NCBI GenBank assembly: GCA_003155135.1
Contig: PMFN01000028.1
Location: 36,710-100,709 of the forward strand
DNA: 64,000 nucleotides
Source: Acidimicrobiaceae bacterium
GTDB taxonomy: Bacteria > Actinomycetota > Acidimicrobiia > Acidimicrobiales > RAAP-2
Direction: 5' to 3'
A program made the position numbers and the translations under genes. The notes under the pieces are model-generated. The model saw only the letters and a list, made by a program, of their open reading frames with translations. It did not search any database and was not told the origin of the DNA. Shown one piece after another: positions 42,085 through 50,588 of the stretch. Every line of letters begins with the position of its first letter. Position 1 is the stretch's first letter.

Positions 42085-44558
42085 CAGTTCTTCACCGAAG
42101 AGGGAGTGAGGGTGCCGAGCTGGCTCGCGGTCACCGTGCCGGTGCCGCCGAGCGGGGTCGTCACGGCATACGTGCCCGGCGGTACAGCGAGCACGGCGAT
42201 CCCGTCGGTGTTGGTGGTCACCGTCTGGGCGGCGTCACCCGTACACGAGTTCCTCGTGGCGGTGACCACTACGCCGGGCATCGGGGCCCTGTTGGTCGGA
42301 CTCACGATCTGGACATCGAGGAGGCCGAGTCCGGGGCCGACCGTCACGGTGCCGCCCGGGGTCATGGCGACCGGTGTCAGCCAGCCGTTGTTCGCACTGT
42401 TCGAGCAGGACGTGACGCCCATGTTGGCGGCCGCCTGGGCGTCGGGGTAGTTGTCGGCCCAGAACAGGTAGCCGGTCTCGCTCGGGTAAAAGACCTTGGG
42501 GCTCGACGGGAGGAGCTGGACGGTCGGGGTCTGGCTCGCCGGGAACACGTCGATGTTGGCCAGCGTGCCCGCCGCGCTGTGCAGGCTCGCCGAGAAGAGG
42601 TCGGGCGTCCAGGTGCCGGCGGCGTCGGTGATGATCTCGGGCGCGCCGCTCGCCGCGGTGCCGGCGATGTAGCAGGTGGTCGACGAGGTGCACGAGAGGC
42701 CCGACATGTAGGTCGGGGCCGCCACGGCGTTGGGGAGCACGATCGACCACGCCGACGAGGCGTACTCGATGACGGTGCCGCTCGTCGAGGCGTTGGCTGT
42801 CGCGTAGCAATGGGCGGCATCGGGGCAGGTGAGGCTGCTGACCGTGGCAATGCCCGAAGGGAAGGCAGCGAGCGTCGTCCAGGCCCCCGTGGCGAAGCTG
42901 AGCGACACAGGGTTCCCCGCATGGGTGCCGAGGGCGAAGCAGGTCGAGGCAACACAGGTCATCTGGCCGACCGAGTCGCCCGACGCGAGCCCGGTGATCG
43001 GGGAAGCCGTGCTCCAGGCGCCGCCGTCAGCGTAAGTGAGGTACACCGGCGGATGACCCAAGAGCCCTGCCCCCACCACCAGGCAGGTGCTCGATGTGCA
43101 GGCGATGCCGGTCGCCGAGTTCACCTTCGTCGGGTCGAACTGCGTCGGGGCGGCCCAGGTCGACGAGGCGATCGTGTAGATGAAGCTCGCGTTCGTCCCG
43201 GCCGTCGTGGTGCCGATCGCGACGCATGTCAAGGTGGAGCAGGCAATGGAGGTGATGCTCTGTGCCTGGGGCAGCACCGTCACCGGGCTCCATGTCGATG
43301 TGGCGACCGTGTAGGTCATGTAGACGGGTTCACCGTTGTTGTCGACGCCGCTCACCACACAGGCAGCCGCGTTGCACACGATGTTCGTCAGCGATTGGAC
43401 GTTGGCGCCGCTGAACGCCGAGCCCACCGCACCGGTGAGGTTCGTCTGCACGAGCGATGCAGTGTCCGCCACCGGGTTGTAGGTAGCGATGTCGGGCCCC
43501 GTGGTGCCCTCCCCCACCGCGAAGCAATTGGTGGCCGTCGTGCACGCCTCGGCATCGAAGCGGACCGCCCCGGGCGAGCCGGTGACCGTGACCTGCTGCC
43601 AGTTGGTCCCCGAACCGGTGAAAAGGGTGGCGCCGCCGGTGGACTCGCCTCCCGTGGCACACGCGGTGGCGCCCGGGCCACACGTCACGCCGTCTTCGAC
43701 GGTGGTGACCGCCGGTGCGGTGTTGTTGGTCACCGTGTCGCCCTCATCGAAGTACAGGCCGTTCAGGTCGACGGTCGTCTGCTGGGCGTTGATGATCTCG
43801 GACGCGGTGGCCGTCGACTGCAGGGGATAGCCGGCGAAGGGCGTCGAGTAACCCGAGGGGGTGCTGAGCGACACCGAGTAGGTGCCGGCGGGGAGTTCGA
43901 CGAAGACACAGCCGTCGGTGGTCGGGTAGACGGTCTCGTACCCGGGGGCAGCCAGCGCGCTGCTGGTCAGGAGCACGGGGATCGCACTCACCCGCTGCGA
44001 GTACGAGCGGGAGAACTGGTCGGCGGCGCCGTTGCCGTAGATGGGCAGTGCGAGGAATCCCTGGGTGGGGTCGATGACCTGGTTGATCGGGTCGAACTGG
44101 GTCGAGTCCGAGACTTTGCTGGTGCCGTTGTTCCAGGTCACGACCACCCTGGCCACGAGCACCTGCGGCTGGCTCCCGGTGATGCACAAGCTGGTGCCCG
44201 AGGTGTCGGCCCAGTTCAGCTCGGTGGTGACCCCGTAGTTGATGCCGCCGACCGTGCTCGTCAGCTGCGTCTGGGGGCCGAGACCGATGTTCGTCGCCGG
44301 TTGGTTCGCCAGCTGCTCGACCCACGACTCGGCGACCTGGTGGGCAGCGGTGGTCTCGCTCTGGGTTGCAGCCTGGCCGACGATGGTGTCCATCAGGTAG
44401 CCCATCGGGATCAGCACGATCATGAGCATGATCGCGGCAATGGTCACCTCGATGAGCGTGAAGCCCGATCCGGCGTCAGTTCGCGCGTGGTCGATGTGGC
44501 GGGCACGGGCCCGCCTGCTCCATGTGCTCGAGGCTTTCGGCCCTGGGCGGAACTTCAT
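42084..44558 (-). CDS. Giant prepilin with eight Cys-paired propeller-like repeats
   Basis: 824 residues. The prepilin signal GSG|FTLIEVTIAAIMLMIVL has Glu at +5. A pilin-like domain follows to about 200, then a carboxypeptidase-regulatory-like segment (residues 215-270). Next come eight repeats of 43-56 residues, each opening with C-x(4-6)-C (Cys near 293/300, 339/345, 395/400, 440/445, 487/492, 535/540, 578/584, 623/629) and containing a W in the second half in most copies. This layout suggests a beta-propeller with one disulfide per blade. A second CNA-B/carboxypeptidase-regulatory-like domain (about 745-805) ends the protein. Possible roles are adhesion or ligand binding at the pilus tip. 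Confidence 0.8.
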   Translation of the reverse strand: MKFRPGPKASSTWSRRARARHIDHARTDAGSGFTLIEVTIAAIMLMIVLIPMGYLMDTIVGQAATQSETTAAHQVAESWVEQLANQPATNIGLGPQTQLTSTVGGINYGVTTELNWADTSGTSLCITGSQPQVLVARVVVTWNNGTSKVSDSTQFDPINQVIDPTQGFLALPIYGNGAADQFSRSYSQRVSAIPVLLTSSALAAPGYETVYPTTDGCVFVELPAGTYSVSLSTPSGYSTPFAGYPLQSTATASEIINAQQTTVDLNGLYFDEGDTVTNNTAPAVTTVEDGVTCGPGATACATGGESTGGATLFTGSGTNWQQVTVTGSPGAVRFDAEACTTATNCFAVGEGTTGPDIATYNPVADTASLVQTNLTGAVGSAFSGANVQSLTNIVCNAAACVVSGVDNNGEPVYMTYTVATSTWSPVTVLPQAQSITSIACSTLTCVAIGTTTAGTNASFIYTIASSTWAAPTQFDPTKVNSATGIACTSSTCLVVGAGLLGHPPVYLTYADGGAWSTASPITGLASGDSVGQMTCVASTCFALGTHAGNPVSLSFATGAWTTLAAFPSGIATVSSLTCPDAAHCYATANASTSGTVIEYASSAWSIVLPNAVAAPTYMSGLSCTSSTTCYIAGTAASGAPEIITDAAGTWTPDLFSASLHSAAGTLANIDVFPASQTPTVQLLPSSPKVFYPSETGYLFWADNYPDAQAAANMGVTSCSNSANNGWLTPVAMTPGGTVTVGPGLGLLDVQIVSPTNRAPMPGVVVTATRNSCTGDAAQTVTTNTDGIAVLAVPPGTYAVTTPLGGTGTVTASQLGTLTPSSVKN

Positions 44559-44828
44559 CAATTACGCTGCCAATCCCCCGTCAGGCGATTCGGGCCTATC
44601 GACATTGCCCGGTCGCGGTACCAACGGAAATAGCCCCCTTGCCTATCGCCGGGTTGCGGCGATCGGCCACGAGGGCCTTGCTGTGCCCTTTTAGCGGGGG
44701 GAGACGGACGCTGAATGAACTGACCCCCGAAATGACTTTTTCCTTCCAGGCGCGCGAAATTAGCACGTGCAGATAGTAAATGACCCATCGAGTTACCTCT
44801 AGGTCAGGTCACGGGTTTTCCGCAGCGC
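44559..44828 (-). promoter_or_regulatory. Structured 5' leader of the minor-pilin operon
   Basis: 270 bp without a credible gene, lower in GC than its surroundings. It contains a perfect 7-bp hairpin (44645-44663, stem ATCGCCG/CGGCGAT, 5-nt loop) directly beside a 4-bp GGCC hairpin (44665-44677), and two copies of CGATAGGC. Further upstream is the short inverted repeat ACCTAGAGGT. This could be a long regulated leader, perhaps a riboswitch, but it does not match the c-di-GMP-I core I know. Confidence 0.4.
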
Positions 44829-45806
44829 TCAGCCGATCTCGTGCTGGTAGCCACGCCCTTCGAAACGGGCCCCATCGAGGAGGCGTTCAAGCGGGTCATT
44901 TGTACACAAACCGAGCGGAACCGGCGGCCGCAGCCCGGCGCTTTTGAAGGCCGTTAGGAGCGCTTCGGGGTGAGCCGTCACAATCAGCAACTCGAAATCC
45001 TCGCCGCCCGACAGCGCCTCTTCAACGGTGGCTTCAGGATCGACCGGCACCGATTCAATGACGATACCCACACCGGAGGAACGCCCCATTCGGTCAAGGT
45101 CGAGCAGCAGCCCGTCGGAGATGTCCATGAGCGCCGAGGCGCCGGCACGCCGTGCCGCGAGCCCCTCTTCGACACGCGCCCTCGGCCGCCGGTGCGCCTC
45201 GATCGCCGCCGCACTCGGCCCCTCGGCGAGTTCCCCGGCGCGCAAATAGCGGAGCCCCGCCGCCGAGGACCCGAGGGGACCGGTGACGAAGATGCGCTCA
45301 CCGGCGCGCGACCCCGAACGGGTCAGGGCCTCGGCGGGGTTGTCTTCCAGCGTGCCGAGCACGGTGATGCTCGCCATGGCCACCGCCGAGCGCGAAAGGT
45401 CACCACCCACAACGATGCAGCCCCACACCCCGGCCGCCGCCGCCACGCCGGCGCACAGCCCGTCGAGGTCGGTGTCGGGTGCCACGCACAGGCTGGAAAG
45501 CAGGTGTGTCGGCCGGGCACCCATGGCAGCGATGTCACTGACGGTGGCGGCGACCGCTCGCCAGCCGAGGTCCTCCTCGGTGAGCAGTGCCAGGTCGGCA
45601 TGCACGCCGGCGACCGCAATGTCGGTTGCGACCACCAACCGAGGGTCGGCGATGCGAATGACGGCGGCGTCGTCCCCGAACCACAGCTCGCCCGGCGGTG
45701 CGGGACCGAATTGCGCCGCCAGCGAAACCCCGATTCGCTCGAGGGCGGCGTCCTCGGCGCCACGAGTTGGGCCGTTGTACCCGGGTCCTGGTTTTGGCGT
45801 CCGCAC
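44829..45806 (-). CDS. thiL: Thiamine-monophosphate kinase
   Basis: 325 residues of the AIR-synthase-like fold. ELWFGDDAAVI, the metal-binding ATDIAVAGVHAD (where many ThiL have DMLVEGVHF), MDISDGLLLDLDRM and SGGEDFELL are present. It phosphorylates TMP to the cofactor TDP. It is divergent from pckG with an 81-bp spacer, and precedes the pilin leader on the same strand. Confidence 0.93.
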   Translation of the reverse strand: MRTPKPGPGYNGPTRGAEDAALERIGVSLAAQFGPAPPGELWFGDDAAVIRIADPRLVVATDIAVAGVHADLALLTEEDLGWRAVAATVSDIAAMGARPTHLLSSLCVAPDTDLDGLCAGVAAAAGVWGCIVVGGDLSRSAVAMASITVLGTLEDNPAEALTRSGSRAGERIFVTGPLGSSAAGLRYLRAGELAEGPSAAAIEAHRRPRARVEEGLAARRAGASALMDISDGLLLDLDRMGRSSGVGIVIESVPVDPEATVEEALSGGEDFELLIVTAHPEALLTAFKSAGLRPPVPLGLCTNDPLERLLDGARFEGRGYQHEIG

Positions 45807-45822
45807 TCACCTTGCCTAGCAT
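45794..45822 (+). promoter_or_regulatory. pckG promoter
   Basis: -35 TTGGCG (45794-45799) and -10 TAGCAT (45817-45822) are separated by exactly 17 bp. The -35 box overlaps the 5' end of thiL. The resulting leader of about 60 nt carries AGGAGGAA before the ATG. Confidence 0.55.
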
Positions 45823-45887
45823 TGAGGGTGCCGGCATCGCGTCGGCGCTACGCACCGCTTGCGTGTTGCAGGAGGAACAGAACTTAA

Positions 45888-47675
45888 ATGCCCCCTACCA
45901 CGAACAAGAAGCTGCTCGCCTGGGTCGATGAGGTGGCAGCGCTGACCACTCCGGACAAGGTCGTCTGGTGTGACGGTTCGGCCGACGAATATGACCGGCT
46001 CTGCCAGTTGCTCGTCGACCATGGCACATTCACGAAGCTCGCCGACGCCAAGCGCCCGAACAGCTACTGGGCGCGCTCGGACCCGGGCGACGTCGCTCGA
46101 GTCGAGGACCGCACCTTCATCTGCTCACAGAAGGAGATCGACGCCGGCCCGACTAACAACTGGCGCGACCCGGCCGAAATGCGAGAGCTGCTCAACGGGC
46201 TCATGGCCGGCTGCATGAAGGGCCGCACCATGTACGTGGTCCCCTTCTCGATGGGCCCCCTTGGCTCGGAGATCGCCCACATCGGCGTCGAGATCACCGA
46301 CTCGGCGTACGTGGCGGTCTCGATGCGGATCATGACCCGGATGGGCAACGCGGTCTTGGACGTGCTGGGCGACGGCGACTTCGTCCCCGCCCTCCACTCG
46401 GTCGGCGCACCGCTCGGGCCGGGCCAAAAAGACGTGGCATGGCCGTGCAACTCGGAGAACAAGTACATTGTCCACTTCCCCGAGACGCGTGAGATCGTTT
46501 CCTACGGCTCGGGCTACGGCGGCAACGCCCTCCTCGGTAAGAAGTGCTTCGCCTTGCGCATCGCCTCGGTCATGGCCCGCGACGACGACTGGCTGGCCGA
46601 GCACATGATGATCCTGAAGCTGACCTCACCCGCCGGTGAGACCCGCTACGTGACCGGTGCCTTCCCCTCCGCCTGCGGGAAGACGAACCTGGCCATGCTG
46701 GTCCCGACCCTGCCCGACTGGAAGGTCGAGACGGTCGGCGACGACATCTGCTGGATGAAGTTCGGGGCCGACGGCCGCCTCTACGCCATCAACCCCGAGG
46801 CGGGATTCTTCGGCGTGGCCCCGGGCACCAACATGCAGACCAATCCGAACGCCATGTACAGCGTCGACGCCAACTCGATCTTCACCAACACCGCCCTCAC
46901 CGACGACGGCGATGTCTGGTGGGAGGGCATGACCGAGGACCCGCCGGCGCACCTCACCGACTGGCGAGGCGAGGACTGGACCCCCGAGAAGGGGACGCCT
47001 GCCGCCCACCCGAACGCCCGCTTCACCGCACCAGCCTCGCAGGACCCGGCGATCGCGCCAGAGTGGGAGGATCCCGCCGGCGTGCCGATCTCGGCCATCC
47101 TCTTCGGCGGTCGCCGTGCCTCGGTGGTGCCGCTGGTCTTCCAGTCGTTCAACTGGGACCACGGGGTGTTTCTCGGCTCGATCATGTCCTCGGAGACCAC
47201 CGCAGCCGCCGTTGGCGCAGTGGGGAACCTCCGACGTGACCCCTTCGCCATGCTGCCTTTCTGCGGCTACAACATGGCCGACTACTTCGGCCACTGGCTC
47301 CACATGGGCGGGCTCGCCGACCCCGAGAAGCTGCCCAAGATCTTCTACGTCAACTGGTTCCGCAAGGACGCCGACGGGCGCTGGCTGTGGCCGGGCTTCG
47401 GCGACAACTCGAGGGTCCTCGAGTGGGTCTTCGAGCGCGCAGGCGGCACCGGCGAGGCCGTCGAGACGCCCATCGGCTACGTGCCCGCACCCGGAGCGCT
47501 CGACATCGAGGGCCTCGACATCTCGAAGGAGGACCTCGAAGAGCTCCTCGCCGTGAACCCCGAGGAGTGGAAGGCCGAGGTCCCCTTGATCCGTGCCCAC
47601 TTCGCCCAGTTCGGCGACCGCCTTCCCCCCAAGCTCGCCGAGATCCTGGACCAGCTCGACGCAAGCCTCAGCTAG
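45888..47675 (+). CDS. pckG: Phosphoenolpyruvate carboxykinase (GTP)
   Basis: 595 residues of full length. The P-loop [13 protein letters not shown] lies at about 257-269, and [19 protein letters not shown] near 490 belongs to the GTP-type guanine/active-site region. It interconverts oxaloacetate and PEP. Together with pyruvate phosphate dikinase, whose 3' end closes the window, it gives flexible anaplerosis and gluconeogenesis. AGGAGGAA precedes the ATG. Confidence 0.97.
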   Translation: MPPTTNKKLLAWVDEVAALTTPDKVVWCDGSADEYDRLCQLLVDHGTFTKLADAKRPNSYWARSDPGDVARVEDRTFICSQKEIDAGPTNNWRDPAEMRELLNGLMAGCMKGRTMYVVPFSMGPLGSEIAHIGVEITDSAYVAVSMRIMTRMGNAVLDVLGDGDFVPALHSVGAPLGPGQKDVAWPCNSENKYIVHFPETREIVSYGSGYGGNALLGKKCFALRIASVMARDDDWLAEHMMILKLTSPAGETRYVTGAFPSACGKTNLAMLVPTLPDWKVETVGDDICWMKFGADGRLYAINPEAGFFGVAPGTNMQTNPNAMYSVDANSIFTNTALTDDGDVWWEGMTEDPPAHLTDWRGEDWTPEKGTPAAHPNARFTAPASQDPAIAPEWEDPAGVPISAILFGGRRASVVPLVFQSFNWDHGVFLGSIMSSETTAAAVGAVGNLRRDPFAMLPFCGYNMADYFGHWLHMGGLADPEKLPKIFYVNWFRKDADGRWLWPGFGDNSRVLEWVFERAGGTGEAVETPIGYVPAPGALDIEGLDISKEDLEELLAVNPEEWKAEVPLIRAHFAQFGDRLPPKLAEILDQLDASLS

Positions 47676-47686
47676 ATCCGAGCTCG

Positions 47687-49081
47687 CTACGCCGGCTCCG
47701 GGCGCTCCTGGTTCCCCGGGAGCGCCCGCTGGCGCAGCGCTCGGCGGCTTGTCAGGTAGAACACGCCGCCGACCGCGGCAATCACGGCGATGAAGACGTC
47801 GCCATCGGCCAGCGGGAACACGATGATGACCGGGATCAACGCCCCCACCACCCAGACCAGCTGTTGGCGCGTGGCAAAGCGCGCGAATGCCCGACCTTGC
47901 GCGGCGGGGGCCACGTAGCGCTGGGTCAGCGCATCGAAGGACGGCTGGCCGATGGCCCCCGAGATGCCGATGATCAGCGCCAAGAAGACCTGGGCGAGGA
48001 GCGTGTGCCAGGCGGCGGCGATGAGCGCGGCGAGGCTCACGAGCCAGATGGCCCCGAGGAGGAGCTGTTGCTCGCTCAGCCGCTGTCGAAGGCGCGGCAC
48101 GAGCGTGAGCCCGATCAGCGCGCCGATGCCGCTCGCGCCGAGGGCGAGCCCGTACCACCAGAGTGCGGCGTGCTCTCTTCGCAGACCGAAGGCGAGCAGG
48201 AAGATGAAGAAGCCGGCGACGCCGCGCAACAGGGCATTGGCCGAGAGCCCGAAGAGCACTTCGGGATGGGCGATGGGCTGGAGACGGGCGAGGTCCCGAT
48301 CGACCGTTCCCGATCCGTCGCCCCGCCGGGCCGACACCTTCGGCGGCGGAACGCCGCCAAGGGCTGTCGTGGCCTCCCGATGGCGGCCGCGCAGCACCGG
48401 CAGGCGCATGCCGGCGATCGCCCCTCCGACGAAGACGCACGCCGCGAAGAGCAGCACCCCGGGCGCACCGGCGAGCTTGAGGATCGCGATCCCCGGCACA
48501 GACGCCACGAAGCCCGCCAGCGTCCCGAGCAGCGTCAGGCGGGCATTCAACCCCGCGTAGCCGAGCTGTGCGGAGAAGCCCTTCGTGCTGTTGGTCATGC
48601 CCGCTGCCGGACGAGTCCCCTCGGTCGCGGCTTCGGCGACCATCTCGGGGACCAGCGCCCCGCGCGTGACCAGGTAGACCTTCGAGAGCACGAGGATCAA
48701 GAAGGCCTCGGGGAACAGGAGCAGGCTGTGGATGTCTCGTGCCATGAACGGGCACAGGACGGCGCGGCCCGTCGCCGACAGCACCACCATTGCGCGCCGG
48801 GCGCCCCGGCTGCGGTCGATGAGCGGACCGAGCAGCGGTGAGACGACGGCGAAGGGCGCCAGGGTGAGCAGGAGATACAAGAGGACCTTGCTCTTGGCCT
48901 CGGTCGGCGAGATGGAAAAGAACAGCGAACCGGCGAGCGAGATGGTGACCAGGGTGTCGCCCGCCAGCATGAGGACCTGGACCAACGCGAGGCGCCCGAA
49001 CGGTTCGCGCTGATCGAACAGGTCCGTGAGCGCCTGACGGGCAAGGGCGCGGAACTGTTCCACACGGTCGCCAACAGCCAC
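47687..49081 (-). CDS. MFS-type membrane protein
   Basis: 464 residues with about 12 hydrophobic helices and a central cytoplasmic loop (about 225-265, RRGDGSGTVDRDLARLQ). PLLGPLIDRSRGARRAMVVLSATGR is a typical MFS loop 2-3. The substrate is unknown; it resembles exporter-type MFS proteins. A TACATT box 6 nt before the GTG indicates a leaderless start. It is convergent with pckG. Confidence 0.85.
   Translation of the reverse strand: MAVGDRVEQFRALARQALTDLFDQREPFGRLALVQVLMLAGDTLVTISLAGSLFFSISPTEAKSKVLLYLLLTLAPFAVVSPLLGPLIDRSRGARRAMVVLSATGRAVLCPFMARDIHSLLLFPEAFLILVLSKVYLVTRGALVPEMVAEAATEGTRPAAGMTNSTKGFSAQLGYAGLNARLTLLGTLAGFVASVPGIAILKLAGAPGVLLFAACVFVGGAIAGMRLPVLRGRHREATTALGGVPPPKVSARRGDGSGTVDRDLARLQPIAHPEVLFGLSANALLRGVAGFFIFLLAFGLRREHAALWWYGLALGASGIGALIGLTLVPRLRQRLSEQQLLLGAIWLVSLAALIAAAWHTLLAQVFLALIIGISGAIGQPSFDALTQRYVAPAAQGRAFARFATRQQLVWVVGALIPVIIVFPLADGDVFIAVIAAVGGVFYLTSRRALRQRALPGNQERPEPA
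47700..47727. terminator. GC hairpin between pckG and the convergent MFS gene
   Basis: A 9-bp perfect stem (GGGCGCTCC/GGAGCGCCC) with a 10-nt loop starts 25 bp after the pckG stop, inside the 3' end of the MFS gene. There is no U run. It may act as a bidirectional barrier. Confidence 0.35.
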
Positions 49082-49087
49082 CTTCCC

Positions 49088-49093
49088 AATGTA
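49088..49093 (-). promoter_or_regulatory. Leaderless -10 box TACATT before the MFS gene
   Basis: Ends 6 nt before the GTG at 49081. The tRNA gene lies 70 bp upstream on the same strand. Confidence 0.5.
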
Positions 49094-49163
49094 GGGGTCA
49101 GAGCGATGCGGCCTCGTCCACCCCCTCGTGTGCCGATGTGGGGTCCTCTCGTGGAAGGACTCC

Positions 49164-49239
49164 TGGTGGGGCCGGTGGGGATCGAACCCACGACCGAGGG
49201 ATTATGAGTCCCCTGCTCTGACCACTGAGCTACGGCCCC
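49164..49239 (-). tRNA. tRNA with CAU anticodon (elongator Met or Ile2)
   Basis: A full cloverleaf of 76 nt with encoded CCA: acceptor GGGGCCG/CGGCCCC, D arm GCTC/GAGC, anticodon loop CTCATAA and T arm GTGGG/CCCAC. The anticodon stem lacks the three G-C pairs of initiator tRNA. Whether it is elongator Met or the lysidine-modified Ile2 cannot be decided from sequence alone. Confidence 0.93.
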
Positions 49240-49316
49240 GCGAAATGGACCCACAGTCTGGCCGACGCGTCACCCATCCCCGTCCTGCCGTCGCCCCAGC
49301 CCCCCGACGCCTCGTC

Positions 49317-49520
49317 CTACCCACCGAGCGCGTGGTGGAGGAAGGTCGTGAAGGCCGCGTCGGTCACCGTGGGCGAAGGCCGCTCATCGGGATTCCCGAG
49401 TCCGTGAGGTCCGTGATCGACGAGCACGAGATCGACCTCGTCACCCAGGGCTCTCGCCGAGCCTTCGTCAAGGTCTCGTACCGCTAACCGCAGGGGCACC
49501 TCGCGGTGATGCCCGCTGAA
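49317..49520 (-). pseudogene. 3' remnant of an alpha/beta hydrolase gene
   Basis: In an otherwise empty 470-bp stretch the minus strand encodes about 65 residues resembling the end of an alpha/beta hydrolase: DEGSARALGDEVDLVLVDHG, then NPDERPSPTVTDAAFTTFL. The His in this segment would be the catalytic His. No catalytic Ser nucleophile or upstream fold is present in any frame I checked. It is likely a decayed fragment. The rest of 49240-49711 shows no gene, only the ribosome-binding site of the next gene. Confidence 0.45.
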
Positions 49521-49711
49521 CTGAGTGGCACCTGGGGGTTCGGTAAGGCTCTGGGGAAAATCGGCCCTCGGGCATCGGGGTACCGTCACCGACTGCTGGC
49601 TCGTGCGGCGACCCGTGCTGGCCGTAAGATGGCCACAGTTCTCTTTGGGAAGTCTGTTTACAAGGAGAACCACGAGAACGAAACCGGAACAGTGGCGAGG
49701 GGAGGTCAGCG

Positions 49712-50485
49712 ATGGTGAGCGATCCAGTGCCGTGGCTGCGTAGTGTGCGTCGTTCCCATGAGCGGCTCGCCGCCCAGGTCGGCGAGCTACCCGTTTCCGC
49801 GTACAGCGACCCGTCCTATGACGACGAGTGGAGCATCGCCCAGGTGCTCTCCCACCTGGGAAGCCAGGCAGAGATCTTCTCCCTCTTCGTCGAAGCAGGG
49901 CTTGAGGGAACCGAGGCCCCGTCCCAGTCCGCCTTCGGTCCGATCTGGGACAGATGGAACAACAAGACTGCAGCGGAGCAGGTGGCCGACAGCATCGCGG
50001 CCAACGAGGCGCTCCTCGCCCGGCTGGAGGGCCTCGACAGCGAGCAGCTCACAGCCTTCCGGCTGGAGATGTTCGGGATGGACCTCGACATCACGGGCCT
50101 ACTTCGGATGCGGCTCTCCGAGCATGCCGTCCACAGCTGGGACGTTGCCGTGACAATCGATCCGAGCGCCGAGGTCACCGCCGACGCAGTCGAGCTCCTG
50201 ATCGACGGGCTCCCCGACCTCGCAGCACGAGCCGGCAAGCCAACCGACGGCATCGAGCCGATCGCCGTTTCGACGACGACGCCCGAACGCCACTTCCTGC
50301 TGGTGCCCGAAGGTGTGCGACTCGAACCGGCGAGCGACGGGGCCACCCACTCGGTGGAACTGCCCGCCGAGGCGTTTCTCCGACTCCTCTACGGGCGCCT
50401 CGACGAGTCACACCCCGCCCACGGCGACGTCCACACCTCAGGCGTCACCGTCGACGAACTTCGGTCGCTGTTCCCCGGGTTTTGA
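49712..50485 (+). CDS. Mycothiol-dependent maleylpyruvate isomerase-like (DinB) protein
   Basis: 257 residues. An N-terminal four-helix DinB/MDMPI domain (DEWSIAQVLSHLGSQAEIFS, then LRMRLSEHAVHSWDVAV, with the metal-binding His residues) is followed by a C-terminal MDMPI-C-like beta domain. Family members use mycothiol or bind metals, but many have no assigned reaction. GGGAGGT lies 5 nt before the ATG. It is upstream of the LLM gene on the same strand, 103 bp apart. Confidence 0.88.
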   Translation: MVSDPVPWLRSVRRSHERLAAQVGELPVSAYSDPSYDDEWSIAQVLSHLGSQAEIFSLFVEAGLEGTEAPSQSAFGPIWDRWNNKTAAEQVADSIAANEALLARLEGLDSEQLTAFRLEMFGMDLDITGLLRMRLSEHAVHSWDVAVTIDPSAEVTADAVELLIDGLPDLAARAGKPTDGIEPIAVSTTTPERHFLLVPEGVRLEPASDGATHSVELPAEAFLRLLYGRLDESHPAHGDVHTSGVTVDELRSLFPGF

Positions 50486-50588
50486 GCCCGGGCTCAGTGC
50501 GGAGAACACGACCGCGCACGCGCAACGGTCGTGAGGGGATCCACCCCGGTGCTGCCTTACTCGCCTCAAGCTGGGCGCGAGCTGCCCT

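Noticed and set aside
44641..44700. c-di-GMP-I (GEMM) riboswitch before the pilin operon
   Set aside because: The GNRA tetraloop and the conserved A/G-rich core joining regions are not present; kept only as an unclassified structured leader.
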